From: Streptomonospora nanhaiensis
GTDB lineage: Bacteria; Actinomycetota; Actinomycetes; Streptosporangiales; Streptosporangiaceae
Length of the DNA stretch: 64,000 nucleotides
Direction: 5' to 3'
Assembly (NCBI RefSeq): GCF_013410565.1
Contig: NZ_JACCFO010000001.1
Span: 1,860,001-1,924,000 of the forward strand
Of this stretch, positions 1-9,637 are shown piece after piece. Under the pieces are notes generated by a model that did not search any database, had not been told where the DNA came from, and was given only the letters and a program-made list of their open reading frames with translations. Position numbers and translations under genes: made by a program. Positions within the stretch are counted from its first letter, which is position 1. Every line of letters begins with the position of its first letter.

Positions 1-213
1 GTGCCCGGCGAGGTGGTCCTGCCCTCCCGGGTGGTCACCGCGGTCGCGGTGGTGCCCGGCGGCGCCCGCCCCTCCTACGCCCACGGCTACTACGCCCGCG
101 ACAACGGCGCCTACCAGGCGTGGGACGCCGTCAGCCGGGACCGCGACGCGTTCGCCCGGTGGCTGACCGACGAGATCGGCGCGCAGGCACCGCTGCCCGG
201 AAAGGCAGGATGA
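1..213 (+). CDS. pcaI: 3-oxoadipate CoA-transferase subunit A, C-terminal fragment
   Basis: Only the last 70 codons are present; the gene begins upstream of the window, so the GTG at base 1 need not be the start. The product is the alpha subunit of the transferase that moves CoA from succinyl-CoA to 3-oxoadipate. The tail PSYAHGYYARDN followed by a WLTDEI segment is typical of the end of this subunit. It stops one base before the start of the beta subunit gene, the usual pcaIJ arrangement. Identification rests mostly on this adjacency and on the pca genes that follow. Confidence 0.85.
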   Translation: MPGEVVLPSRVVTAVAVVPGGARPSYAHGYYARDNGAYQAWDAVSRDRDAFARWLTDEIGAQAPLPGKAG

Positions 214-214
214 C

Positions 215-973
215 ATGACGACCGGGTACACCTCCGACGAGATCATGACGGTCGCCGCCGCCCGCGCCCTCACCTCCGAGACCGCCTGCTTCGTGGGGAT
301 CGGCCTGCCCAGCACCGCCGCCAACCTGGCCGTGCGCACCCACGCGCCCGGCCTGTGGATGATCTACGAGTCCGGCACCCTGGGCACCCGGCCCGACACG
401 CTGCCGCTGTCCATCGGCGACGGCGTGCTCGCCGAGACCGCCGACACCGTGGTGTCGGTCCCCGAGGTCTTCAACTACTGGCTGCAGCCCGGCCGGATCG
501 ACGTCGGGTTTCTCGGCGCCGCCCAGATCGACCGCTACGCCAACATCAACACCACCGTCATCGGCGACTACGCCGACCCCGCGGTGCGGCTGCCCGGCGC
601 CGGCGGCGCCCCCGAGATCGCCGCCTCCTGCCGCGAGGTCGTCGTGATCGTCCGGCAGAGCCGGCGGACCTTCGTCGAGAAGATCGACTTCGTGACCTCG
701 GTGGGCCACGGCTCGGGCCCCGGCGACCGCGAGCGGCTGGGCCTGCGCGGCGCCGGCCCCACCCGCGTCATCACCGACCTGGGGGTGCTGCAGCCCGACC
801 CCGCCACCCGCGAGCTGACCCTGGTCCAGGTCCACCCCGGGGTCACCGCTGAGGACGCCCGCGCCGCCACCGGCTGGGACCTGGCCGTGGCCCCCGACCT
901 CGCCACCACCCCCGAGCCCACCTCCGAGGAGCTGGCGGTGCTGCGCTCGCTCACCGGCCGGGGCGGGGTGTAG
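215..973 (+). CDS. pcaJ: 3-oxoadipate CoA-transferase subunit B
   Basis: 252 residues, the usual size of the beta subunit. It forms a heteromer with PcaI and activates 3-oxoadipate with CoA from succinyl-CoA. The YESGTLG motif holds the conserved catalytic glutamate (about Glu52), which forms the glutamyl-CoA intermediate in this family. A GFLGAAQIDRYANIN segment near the middle is also a family signature. An AGGA ribosome site precedes the ATG by a few bases, and the gene is translationally adjacent to pcaI. Specificity for 3-oxoadipate rather than acetoacetate is inferred from the pca neighbours. Confidence 0.92.
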   Translation: MTTGYTSDEIMTVAAARALTSETACFVGIGLPSTAANLAVRTHAPGLWMIYESGTLGTRPDTLPLSIGDGVLAETADTVVSVPEVFNYWLQPGRIDVGFLGAAQIDRYANINTTVIGDYADPAVRLPGAGGAPEIAASCREVVVIVRQSRRTFVEKIDFVTSVGHGSGPGDRERLGLRGAGPTRVITDLGVLQPDPATRELTLVQVHPGVTAEDARAATGWDLAVAPDLATTPEPTSEELAVLRSLTGRGGV

Positions 974-1076
974 AAGTGGCAGCGGCGCCGGCCGCGCCCG
1001 CCCGCACCGGCCGCCACCCACGGGGCCGCCCGCGCGAGCGCGCCGGGCGGCGCCCCACCACCGCACAGAGAAGGCA

Positions 1077-2258
<1,182 letters not shown>

Positions 2259-2299
2259 CCCCCACACCCACCCCTCAGACGGGAGGAGGCATCAACGCC

Positions 2300-3037
2300 A
2301 TGAGCACCGCCCCCGACACCGGCCCGGCGCCGCTCGCCTACGCGCGCGACACCGGGGTGCACCCGCCGCTGGACTACCCCGGCTACCGCAGCACCGCGCT
2401 GCGCCACCCCAAGCGCGCCCTGCGCCTGCTGCCGCACCTGCTGACCGAGGTCACCGGCCCGCTGCTGGGCGAGGACCGCATCAGCGAGACCGACAACGAC
2501 CTCACCCGCCAGCACGAGGGCGAGCCGCAGGGCCAGCGCATCATCGTGCACGGCCAGGTGCGCGACGGCGACGGCCGCCCCGTGCCCCACACCCTGGTGG
2601 AGATCTGGCAGGCCAACGCCGGCGGGCGCTACCGCCACACCGGCGACAACTGGCCCTGCCCGCTGGACCCCAACTTCACCGGCGTGGGCCGCACGCTCAC
2701 CGACGACCAGGGCCGCTACCGGTTCACCACGATCCGGCCCGGCGCCTACCCCTGGCGCAACCACGACAACGCCTGGCGGCCCGCCCACATCCACTTCTCG
2801 CTGTTCGGGCGGGCCTTCACCCAGCGGCTGGTCACCCAGATGTACTTCCCGGGCGACCCGCTGTTCTTCCAGGACCCCATGTGGAACTCCATCCCCGACG
2901 AGAAGGCGCGCGAGCGGCTGGTGGCGCGGTTCGACTACGCCAACACCGCGCCGGAGTGGGCCCTGGCCTATGAGTGGGACATCGTGCTGCGCGGGCGCGA
3001 GGCCACCGTGTTCGAGGACGAGGTGGACGAGGACTGA
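2300..3037 (+). CDS. pcaH: Protocatechuate 3,4-dioxygenase beta subunit
   Basis: 245 residues. The beta subunit of the intradiol dioxygenase carries the non-haem Fe(III) and opens protocatechuate to 3-carboxy-cis,cis-muconate. The four iron ligands can be read as Tyr111 (GGRYRH), Tyr150 (PGAYPW), His163 and His165 (PAHIHFS). The ATG at 2300 is preceded by GGGAGGAGG at good spacing; the frame is open far upstream, but that part has no similarity to the family. It overlaps pcaG by one base (TGATG), implying coupled translation of the two subunits. Confidence 0.95.
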   Translation: MSTAPDTGPAPLAYARDTGVHPPLDYPGYRSTALRHPKRALRLLPHLLTEVTGPLLGEDRISETDNDLTRQHEGEPQGQRIIVHGQVRDGDGRPVPHTLVEIWQANAGGRYRHTGDNWPCPLDPNFTGVGRTLTDDQGRYRFTTIRPGAYPWRNHDNAWRPAHIHFSLFGRAFTQRLVTQMYFPGDPLFFQDPMWNSIPDEKARERLVARFDYANTAPEWALAYEWDIVLRGREATVFEDEVDED

Positions 3038-3600
3038 TGGCGCGCCACAAGACCACCCCCTCCCAGACCGTGGGCCCCTACCTGCACATCGGACTGCCCT
3101 GGCCCGACGGTCCGTTCGCCGTCGCCGAGGGCACGCCCGAGGGGGTCTGGATCCGCGGCGTCCTCTACGACGGCGCGGGCGCCCCGGTGCCCGACGGCCT
3201 GATCGAGACCTGGCAGGCCGACCCCGAGGGCCGGTTCAACCACCCCGACGACCCGCGCGGCGCGGTGGAGCGGCCCGGGTTCCGCGCGTTCGGACGCTGC
3301 CCGACCGACGCCAACGGCGAGTACGGGATCTTCACCCTCAAGCCCGGCCCCGTACCCGGTCCCGGGGGCCGCCTCCAGGCGCCGCACATCGACGTCTCGG
3401 TGTTCGCGCGGGGCATGCTCCACCGCACCGTGACCCGCGTCTACTTCCCCGAGGAGGCCGCGGCCAACGCCGCCGACCCGGTGCTGTCGAGCGTGCCCGA
3501 GCCCGAGCGCGCCACCCTGGTGGCGCGACCCGCCGAGGACGGCTACCGCTTCGACATCCGCCTCCAGGGAGAGGATGAGACGGTCTTCTTCGATGTGTGA
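3037..3600 (+). CDS. pcaG: Protocatechuate 3,4-dioxygenase alpha subunit
   Basis: 187 residues, the usual size for the alpha subunit, which shares the intradiol dioxygenase fold but lacks the full iron ligand set. TPSQTVGPYLHIGL at the N terminus, LIETWQADPEGRFNHP, and APHIDVSVFARGML are alpha-subunit signatures. In the beta subunit the HxH pair sits where this protein has PHIDV, consistent with a non-catalytic partner. The start overlaps the pcaH stop by one base. Confidence 0.94.
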   Translation: MARHKTTPSQTVGPYLHIGLPWPDGPFAVAEGTPEGVWIRGVLYDGAGAPVPDGLIETWQADPEGRFNHPDDPRGAVERPGFRAFGRCPTDANGEYGIFTLKPGPVPGPGGRLQAPHIDVSVFARGMLHRTVTRVYFPEEAAANAADPVLSSVPEPERATLVARPAEDGYRFDIRLQGEDETVFFDV

Positions 3601-3624
3601 GGCCACGGAAGCGGGGGTGGCGCG

Positions 3625-5031
3625 GTGACCGGCGCGGACGCGGCGGCGGGCGGCCTGTTCGGCGGGGTCTTCGCCGCCGGGCCGATCGCCCGGGAGACCG
3701 GCGACCGGGCGTGGCTGCGCGCCCTGCTGGACGCCGAGGCGGCGCTGGCGCGCGCCCACGCCCGCATCGGGCTGGTGGCGCCCGAGCACGCCGAGGCGAT
3801 CACGGCCGCCTGCGACCCCGACCGGTTCGACACCGCCGCGCTGGGGGCCGCCGCCCCCGGCGCGGGCAACCCGGTGGTACCGCTGGTGGCCGAGCTGACC
3901 CGCATGGTCGGGGGCGAGGCCGCCCGGCACATCCACCAGGGCGCCACCAGCCAGGACATCATGGACACCGCCGCGATGCTGGTGGCCCGCCGCGCGGGCG
4001 CGGTCATCGCCGCCGACGCCGCCGCGGCCGCCGCGGCGCTGGCCGCCCTGGCCGAGGAGCACCGCGCCACGGTGATGGCCGGGCGCACCCTGCTCCAGCA
4101 GGCGCTGCCCACCACCTTCGGGCTGGTGGCGGCCACGTGGCTGGCGGGACTGGAGGAGGCGGCGGCGGCCCTGGAGCACGTCCTGGAGCACCGCGCCGCC
4201 GCCCAGCTCGGCGGCGCGGCCGGCACGCTGGCGTCGCTGGGCCGCGACGGCCTGGCCGCGGTGTCGGCGTTCGCCGCCGAGACCGGGCTGGCAGAACCCG
4301 GCCTGCCCTGGCACACCGAGCGCGGCCGGATCGCCGAACTCGCCGGCGCCCTGGCGCGGGTGTGCGGCGCGGTGGCCAAGCCGGCCGGCGACATCGCGCT
4401 GCTGGCCCAGACCGAGGTCGGCGAGGTGGTCGAGGCCGGCGGCCCCGGCACGGGCGGCTCCTCCACCCTGCCGCACAAGCGCAACCCCATCGCGGCCGTG
4501 CAGGCGGCGGCGTGCGCCCAGCGCGCCCCCGGTCTGGCCGCGACCCTGCTGGGCGCCCAGGCCCAGCAGCACCAGCGGGCCGCCGGGCCCTGGCACGCCG
4601 AGTGGCCGGCGCTCACCGACCTGCTGCGCACCACCGGCTCGGCGGTGGCGTGGCTGCGCACGTCGCTGGAGCGGCTGGAGGTCCGTTCCGAGGCGATGCG
4701 CGCCAACCTCGACGCCGCGGGCGGGTTCCCGCTGGCCGAGCGGGTCACCACCGACCTCGCCGGGGAGCTGGGCCGCGCCCAGGCCCACCGATTCGTCCAG
4801 GACGCCTGCGCCGAGGCGGTGGCCGCCGGCCGCGCGCTGGAGGAGGTGCTCACCGAGCGCCTGGCGGGCCGCCGCGGCCCGGAGCGCATCGCCGAACTGC
4901 TGGACCCGGCCGGCTACCTGGGGTCCGCCCGGCCGCTGGTCGACCGCGCGCTGGCGGCCCACCGCCGGCGCGCCGCCGCGCGGGCCCGGCGCACCGGCCA
5001 CGATTCGCCGAGGAGGGATGGGAGAGCGTGA
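3625..5031 (+). CDS. pcaB: 3-carboxy-cis,cis-muconate cycloisomerase
   Basis: 468-residue member of the fumarase/aspartase superfamily that lactonises 3-carboxy-cis,cis-muconate to 4-carboxymuconolactone. The superfamily signature GGSSTLPHKRNP is intact near residue 280, and HQGATSQDIMDTA near residue 105 forms the other conserved substrate-binding region. The GTG at 3625 follows a GGGGGTGG run 24 bp after pcaG. The stop overlaps the pcaD start by four bases (GTGA). Confidence 0.94.
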   Translation: MTGADAAAGGLFGGVFAAGPIARETGDRAWLRALLDAEAALARAHARIGLVAPEHAEAITAACDPDRFDTAALGAAAPGAGNPVVPLVAELTRMVGGEAARHIHQGATSQDIMDTAAMLVARRAGAVIAADAAAAAAALAALAEEHRATVMAGRTLLQQALPTTFGLVAATWLAGLEEAAAALEHVLEHRAAAQLGGAAGTLASLGRDGLAAVSAFAAETGLAEPGLPWHTERGRIAELAGALARVCGAVAKPAGDIALLAQTEVGEVVEAGGPGTGGSSTLPHKRNPIAAVQAAACAQRAPGLAATLLGAQAQQHQRAAGPWHAEWPALTDLLRTTGSAVAWLRTSLERLEVRSEAMRANLDAAGGFPLAERVTTDLAGELGRAQAHRFVQDACAEAVAAGRALEEVLTERLAGRRGPERIAELLDPAGYLGSARPLVDRALAAHRRRAAARARRTGHDSPRRDGRA

Positions 5032-5846
5032 ACACCGAGACCGTCGAGGTGCACCACGTGGCCGAGGGCCCGCCCGACGCACCGCTGGTGGTGCTGTCGG
5101 GTTCGCTGGGCAGCACGCTGGCGATGTGGGAGCCGCAGGCCGCGGCGCTGGCCGCGCGCTACCGGGTGGTGCGCTACGACACCCGGGGCCACGGCGGCTC
5201 GCCGGTGCCGCCCGGCCCCTACCGGCTGGCCGACCTCGGCGGCGACGTCCTGCGGCTGCTGGACCGCCTGGGCGCCGAGCGCGCCCACTTCGCCGGGGTG
5301 TCGCTGGGCGGCATGACCGGCATGTGGCTGGCCGCCCACGCCCCCGAGCGGATCGACCGGCTGGCGCTGGTGTGCACGTCGGCGCGGATGCGGCCGCAGG
5401 ACTGGGCCGCGCGGGCGGCGACCGTTCGGGAGTCGGGCGTGGGCGCGATCGCCGATGCGGTCGTGGACCGCTGGATCACCCCCGGCTACGCCGAGCGCGA
5501 GCCCGGGACCGCGCGGTGGATGCGGGAGATGGTCGCGGCCACCCCCGCCGAGGGCTACGCCGGCTGCTGCGCCGCGATCGAGCACATGGACCTGCGCGGC
5601 GACCTGCCGCACATCACCGCGCCGACCCTGGTGGTGGGCGGCTCCGCCGACCCCGCCATGCCGCCCGAGCACGCGCGGGCGATCGCCGAGCGGATCCCCG
5701 GCGCGCACCTGCGCGCGCTGCCCGGCGCCCACCTGGCGAGCTGGGAGTGCGCGGCACAGCTCAACGACCTGCTGCTCGCCCACTTCGGCGGCGCCGCCCT
5801 GCCCGGCGCCGCCGGCGCGGGCGCCGAGACCGAGGAGGCACGATGA
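5028..5846 (+). CDS. pcaD: 3-oxoadipate enol-lactonase
   Basis: 272-residue alpha/beta hydrolase that opens 3-oxoadipate enol-lactone to 3-oxoadipate. The catalytic triad reads as Ser92 (GVSLGG), Asp208 (GSADPAMP) and His235 (PGAHLAS). The GTG start overlaps the pcaB stop and has GGAGAG just upstream; the longer frame read from 3597 is out-of-frame shadow of pcaB. Many actinobacteria encode this activity fused to PcaC as PcaL; here the two are separate genes overlapping by four bases. Confidence 0.93.
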   Translation: MNTETVEVHHVAEGPPDAPLVVLSGSLGSTLAMWEPQAAALAARYRVVRYDTRGHGGSPVPPGPYRLADLGGDVLRLLDRLGAERAHFAGVSLGGMTGMWLAAHAPERIDRLALVCTSARMRPQDWAARAATVRESGVGAIADAVVDRWITPGYAEREPGTARWMREMVAATPAEGYAGCCAAIEHMDLRGDLPHITAPTLVVGGSADPAMPPEHARAIAERIPGAHLRALPGAHLASWECAAQLNDLLLAHFGGAALPGAAGAGAETEEAR

Positions 5847-6256
5847 CCGTGGGCGACGACACCGCCCGCCGGGCCGAGGGCATGGCCGTGCGCCGCGAGG
5901 TGCTGGGCGACGCCCACGTCGACCGCGCCGAGGCCGCAACGACCCCCTTCACCGAACCGTTCCAGGACCTGATCACCCGCTACGCCTGGGGCGAGATCTG
6001 GACCCGGCCGGGCCTGGACCGGCGCACCCGCAGCTGCATGGTGCTGACCGCGCTGACGGCCAAGGGCCACTGGGACGAGTTGGCCATGCACGTGCGCGCG
6101 GCCGTGCGCAACGGCCTGACCGCCGAGGAGATCGCCGAGGTGTTCCTCCAGGCGGCGGTCTACTGCGGCGTGCCCGCCGCCAACAAGGCGTTCGGGATCG
6201 CCCAGCGCGTCCTGTCCGAGGGCGCCCCCGCGCCGGCGGAGGGCACCGCCCGCTGA
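5843..6256 (+). CDS. pcaC: 4-carboxymuconolactone decarboxylase
   Basis: 137 residues, standalone CMD-fold protein that decarboxylates 4-carboxymuconolactone to the enol-lactone used by PcaD. It has the family pattern WTRPGLDRRTRSCMVLTALT followed by HVRAAVRNGLTAEEIAEV and QAAVYCGVPAA, including the conserved Cys-Gly and the His of the first motif. The ATGA overlap with pcaD makes the start clear, with GAGGAGG upstream. In pathway order PcaC acts before PcaD, though the genes are in the reverse order. Confidence 0.94.
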   Translation: MTVGDDTARRAEGMAVRREVLGDAHVDRAEAATTPFTEPFQDLITRYAWGEIWTRPGLDRRTRSCMVLTALTAKGHWDELAMHVRAAVRNGLTAEEIAEVFLQAAVYCGVPAANKAFGIAQRVLSEGAPAPAEGTAR

Positions 6257-6351
6257 GCCTCCGGGGCCGCGCCGCGCGGCCCCGGCGTCGACCCCCACCC
6301 ACTTCACCTCTGCAAGGGAGGCAAGCGGCGCCCGGCGCCGCGGACCCGGTT

Positions 6352-7530
6352 ATGCGTACCCCCGTCGGCATTGTCGGAGCCGGCCCCGCCGGCCTGTTCC
6401 TCTCGCACCTGCTGCACCTGCACGGGATCGAGTCGGTCGTCCTGGAGCGGCGCGACCGCGCCTACTGCGAGCGCCGCCAGCGCGCCGGCGTCGTCGAGCA
6501 CGGCGTGGCCGAGGCGCTGCGCGCCACCGGGCTGGGCGAGCGAATGGACCGCGAGGGGTTCGTGCACGAGGGCATCGAGCTGCGCTTCGACGGGCGCGGC
6601 CACCGCGTCGACTTCCCCGCGCTGACCGGCGGACGCAATGTGCTGATCTGGGCGCAGACCGAGATCGTCAAGGACCTCATCGCGCGCCGCCTGGCCGACG
6701 GCGGGCAGGTCCTGTTCGAGGCCGAGGCCACGGCGATCGAGGGCGCGGAGACCGAGCGGCCCCGGATCCGGTTCACCCACGGCGGCGCCGAGGAGGTACT
6801 GGAGTGCGACTACGTGGTGGCCTGCGACGGCTTCCACGGCATCGGCCGGGCCAGCCTGCCCGCCGCCGTGGTGCGGACCTTCGAGAAGGTCTACCCCTTC
6901 GCCTGGCTGGGGATCCTCGCCGATGTCGCGCCCTCCTGCGACGAACTGATCTACGCCCACAGCGACCGCGGGTTCGCGCTGCACAGCATGCGCTCGGAGA
7001 CGGTCAGCCGGCTCTACCTCCAGGTCCCGGCCGGCACCGACCCCGCGGAGTGGTCCGACGACCGCATCTGGTCGGAGCTGGCCGCCCGGTTCGCGCTACG
7101 CGACGGCGGGTGGACGCTGGGCCAGGGGCCCATCACCGACAAGGGCATCACGCCGATGCGCAGCTTCGTGACCGAGCCGATGCGCCACGGGCGGCTGTTC
7201 CTGGCCGGCGACGCCGCGCACATCGTGCCGCCCACCGGCGCCAAGGGGCTCAACCTGGCGATGCGCGACGTGCTGCTGCTGGCCGAAGGGCTGCGCGCGT
7301 GGTTCGCCAAGGGCGACGCCGCCGGGCTGGACGCCTACTCGGCGACCGCGCTGCGGCGGGTGTGGCGGGCCGAGCACTTCTCCTACTGGATGACCACGCT
7401 GCTGCACCTGGACCCGGAGGGCTCGGAGTTCGACCGCCGGCTGCAGATCTCCCACCTGGAGCACATCGCCGCCTGCGAGCCGGCGGCCGCGGCGCTCGCG
7501 GAGAACTACACGGGTCTGCCCGCGGTCTGA
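6352..7530 (+). CDS. pobA: 4-hydroxybenzoate 3-monooxygenase
   Basis: 392-residue FAD-dependent aromatic hydroxylase that converts 4-hydroxybenzoate to protocatechuate, feeding the pca enzymes encoded upstream. The N terminus has the dinucleotide-binding GAGPAG (residues 9-14), the middle has the CDGFHGIGR motif, and the FAD/substrate motif LAGDAAHIVPPTGAKGLN lies near residue 285. RQRAGVVEHGV is a PobA signature. It lies 95 bp after pcaC; GGGAGG about 35 bp upstream is too far to be the ribosome site, so initiation may be weak or leaderless. No PobR-like activator is adjacent. Confidence 0.93.
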   Translation: MRTPVGIVGAGPAGLFLSHLLHLHGIESVVLERRDRAYCERRQRAGVVEHGVAEALRATGLGERMDREGFVHEGIELRFDGRGHRVDFPALTGGRNVLIWAQTEIVKDLIARRLADGGQVLFEAEATAIEGAETERPRIRFTHGGAEEVLECDYVVACDGFHGIGRASLPAAVVRTFEKVYPFAWLGILADVAPSCDELIYAHSDRGFALHSMRSETVSRLYLQVPAGTDPAEWSDDRIWSELAARFALRDGGWTLGQGPITDKGITPMRSFVTEPMRHGRLFLAGDAAHIVPPTGAKGLNLAMRDVLLLAEGLRAWFAKGDAAGLDAYSATALRRVWRAEHFSYWMTTLLHLDPEGSEFDRRLQISHLEHIAACEPAAAALAENYTGLPAV

Positions 7531-7672
7531 GGCGGGCCAGGCGGGGCGGGGCGGCGCGGCCGCGCGGGCAGGGGGACCGGGGCCCGCGCGACCGCGCCGT
7601 CTGCTGTGCGCGCTGTCCGGGGCGCAGGCGGGCGCGGCGGGCGGCGGGGCGGCGCGTCGCGACAGGCCACCG

Positions 7673-7783
7673 CGTTGCGAGGTACCGCCGACGACTGATC
7701 ATCGAGTCAGGCTCGTTGCGATAAGCCGTGTCAGAGCGCATGCGTCGTTGCGATTTTCGCCAGCGCCCTGGTACGGTCGCCAA
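7673..7783 (+). promoter_or_regulatory. Promoter with three CGTTGCGA repeats before the XRE-TetR regulator gene
   Basis: The octamer CGTTGCGA occurs at 7673-7680, 7714-7721 and 7746-7753, all in the same orientation. The third copy supplies a -35-like TTGCGA (7748-7753), followed after 17 bp by TACGGT (7771-7776), a good actinobacterial -10 box. A start about 7 bp downstream would place the transcript 5' end almost at the GTG of 7786, so the mRNA may be leaderless. The repeats are candidates for autoregulatory operators. The promoter call is inferred from sequence alone. Confidence 0.55.
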
Positions 7784-7785
7784 CC

Positions 7786-8694
7786 GTGAGCGCGACGAGC
7801 GGGGCGGGCGCCGCCCCCGACCCCCTTGCGGGCCTGCGGCAGCGGGTCCGCGAGCTGATCGTGCGCTCGGGGCGCTCCCAGCGGGAGTTCGCCGACCTCC
7901 TCGGCCTGGAGCCCTCCAAACTGTCGAAGTCGCTGAAGGGCACGCGGCGCCTGGCGGCCGATGAGCTGATCCGTATCGCCGAGGTCGCCGGGGTCACCGT
8001 CAACTGGCTGCTGCACGGCAGCGACGACGCGGCCACCGTCGTGGCCGTCCCGCCCAGGGACCGCTCCCCCGTGCCGGCCGCCGAGCGGGGTACCGAACGG
8101 GCCGCAGGGGCCGAGCGCCGCCGCCAGATCATCGAGGCCGCCCACCGCCTCATCGCGGTGCACGGCTACCACAGCGTGCGCACGGTCGACATCGCGCGCG
8201 CCTGCGGCACCTCCAGCGCCACCATCCACTACCACTTCCCCGCCCTGCGCGACCTGCTCGACGAGGCCCTGCGCTCGGCCGCCAAGCAGGCGTTCGACCG
8301 CCAGGTGGCGGTGCTGCACACGGTGCCCTGCGCGCGGACGCGGCTGTACCGGCTGATCGAGCTGCAGCTGCCCTACCCCGGGCTGCTGCGCCGGGAGTGG
8401 TCGATCTGGCTCCAGGTCTGGACGGAGTCCGCCCTCAACCCGCAGCTGCGCGACCTGCACGCGGCCCACTACCAGCGCTGGCACGACACCATCGCGCGCA
8501 CCCTGCGCGAGGGGATCGAGGCGGGCCAGTTCCGCGAGTTCGACGTCGAGGCCATGACGATGCGGCTGACCGCGCTCATCGACGGCCTGGGCATCCAGGT
8601 CATGACCGGGCGGCCCGGCCGCACGGTCGAGGCCATGCGCGAGACCCTGCGCGAGTTCGTCGCCACCGCCATCGAAGGAGGCACCCAGCCGTGA
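7786..8694 (+). CDS. Double DNA-binding regulator: XRE-type HTH fused to a TetR-type HTH
   Basis: 302 residues. Residues about 18-78 form an XRE/Cro HTH ([20 protein letters not shown], then a NWLLHG end). A charged Ala/Pro linker (80-110) follows, then a TetR N-terminal HTH at 111-157 ([18 protein letters not shown] ending [16 protein letters not shown]) and a TetR-like helical C-terminal domain. Fusion of these two HTH types is unusual. Its stop overlaps the next gene by four bases (GTGA), so it is co-transcribed with the putative carnitine genes and probably controls them. The inducer is unknown; dehydrocarnitine or a CoA ester would be logical but is speculation. Confidence 0.85.
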   Translation: MSATSGAGAAPDPLAGLRQRVRELIVRSGRSQREFADLLGLEPSKLSKSLKGTRRLAADELIRIAEVAGVTVNWLLHGSDDAATVVAVPPRDRSPVPAAERGTERAAGAERRRQIIEAAHRLIAVHGYHSVRTVDIARACGTSSATIHYHFPALRDLLDEALRSAAKQAFDRQVAVLHTVPCARTRLYRLIELQLPYPGLLRREWSIWLQVWTESALNPQLRDLHAAHYQRWHDTIARTLREGIEAGQFREFDVEAMTMRLTALIDGLGIQVMTGRPGRTVEAMRETLREFVATAIEGGTQP

Positions 8695-9590
8695 ACGAGA
8701 CCATGAACACCGACGTCATCCTGACCGCGGCGCTGACCGGCGCGGGCGACACCGTCCGCAAGAGCGAGCACGTGCCGGTGACCCCCAAGCAGATCGCGGA
8801 GTCGGCGGTGGCCGCCGCCGAGGCCGGCGCCAGCGCGGTGCACATCCACGTCCGCGACCCCGAGACCGGCGCGCCCTCCCGCGACAACGCCCTCTACCGC
8901 GAGGTGGTGGAGCGCATCAAGGAGACCGGGGTGGACATCGTCATCAACCTGACGGCGGGCATGGGCGGGGACCTGGTCATCGGCCAGGACGACCCGCTGG
9001 CGTTCGGCGAGGGCACCGACCTGGTCAACGGCCTGGACCGGCTGCCGCACGTTGAGGAGCTGCTGCCCGACATCTGCACGCTGGACTGCGGCAGCCTCAA
9101 CTTCGGCGACGGCAGCCTGGTCTACGTCTCCACCCCCGACATGCTGCGCGCGGGCGCAAAGCGCATCCAGGAGCTGGGGGTGCGCCCGGAGCTGGAGATC
9201 TTCGACACCGGGCAGCTGTGGTTCGCCAAGCAGATGTACGCCGAGGGGCTGATCGACGACCCGGCGCTGTTCCAGCTGTGCACCGGAATCCCCTACGGCG
9301 CCCCGGCCGACCCCGGCGTGCTGCAGTCGATGGTGCGGCTGCTGCCCGAGGGCGCGCAGTGGGCGAGCTTCGCGATCGGGCGCATGCAGATGCCGTGGGT
9401 GGCGCAGTCGATCCTGCTCGGCGGGCACGCCCGGGTCGGCCTGGAGGACAACCTGTACCTGAGCCGCGGGGTGAAGGCCACCAACGCCCAGCTCGTGGAG
9501 AAGGCGGTCGGGATCATCGAGTCCCTCGGCGCCCGCGTGGCCACGCCCGAGGAGACCCGCGCCAAGCTCAAGCTGCGCAGCGCCCGCTGA
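8691..9590 (+). CDS. Beta-keto acid cleavage enzyme (BKACE, DUF849), probably 3-dehydrocarnitine cleavage
   Basis: 299-residue TIM-barrel enzyme of the BKACE family, which condenses a beta-keto acid with acetyl-CoA and splits it to acetoacetate and a CoA ester. The zinc ligands His51 and His53 lie in [11 protein letters not shown], and [11 protein letters not shown] (Arg248, Glu252, Asp253) gives the other conserved site. The start is GTG 8691, overlapping the regulator; ATG 8703 is an alternative. With a carnitine-type dehydrogenase and thioesterase directly downstream, 3-dehydrocarnitine is the most likely substrate, giving betainyl-CoA. Family is certain; substrate is inferred from context. 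Confidence 0.88.
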   Translation: MNETMNTDVILTAALTGAGDTVRKSEHVPVTPKQIAESAVAAAEAGASAVHIHVRDPETGAPSRDNALYREVVERIKETGVDIVINLTAGMGGDLVIGQDDPLAFGEGTDLVNGLDRLPHVEELLPDICTLDCGSLNFGDGSLVYVSTPDMLRAGAKRIQELGVRPELEIFDTGQLWFAKQMYAEGLIDDPALFQLCTGIPYGAPADPGVLQSMVRLLPEGAQWASFAIGRMQMPWVAQSILLGGHARVGLEDNLYLSRGVKATNAQLVEKAVGIIESLGARVATPEETRAKLKLRSAR

Positions 9591-9637
9591 CCCGCGCCGC
9601 GCAACCGCACGCCGCCGACACCCGGAGGGGGACCACC

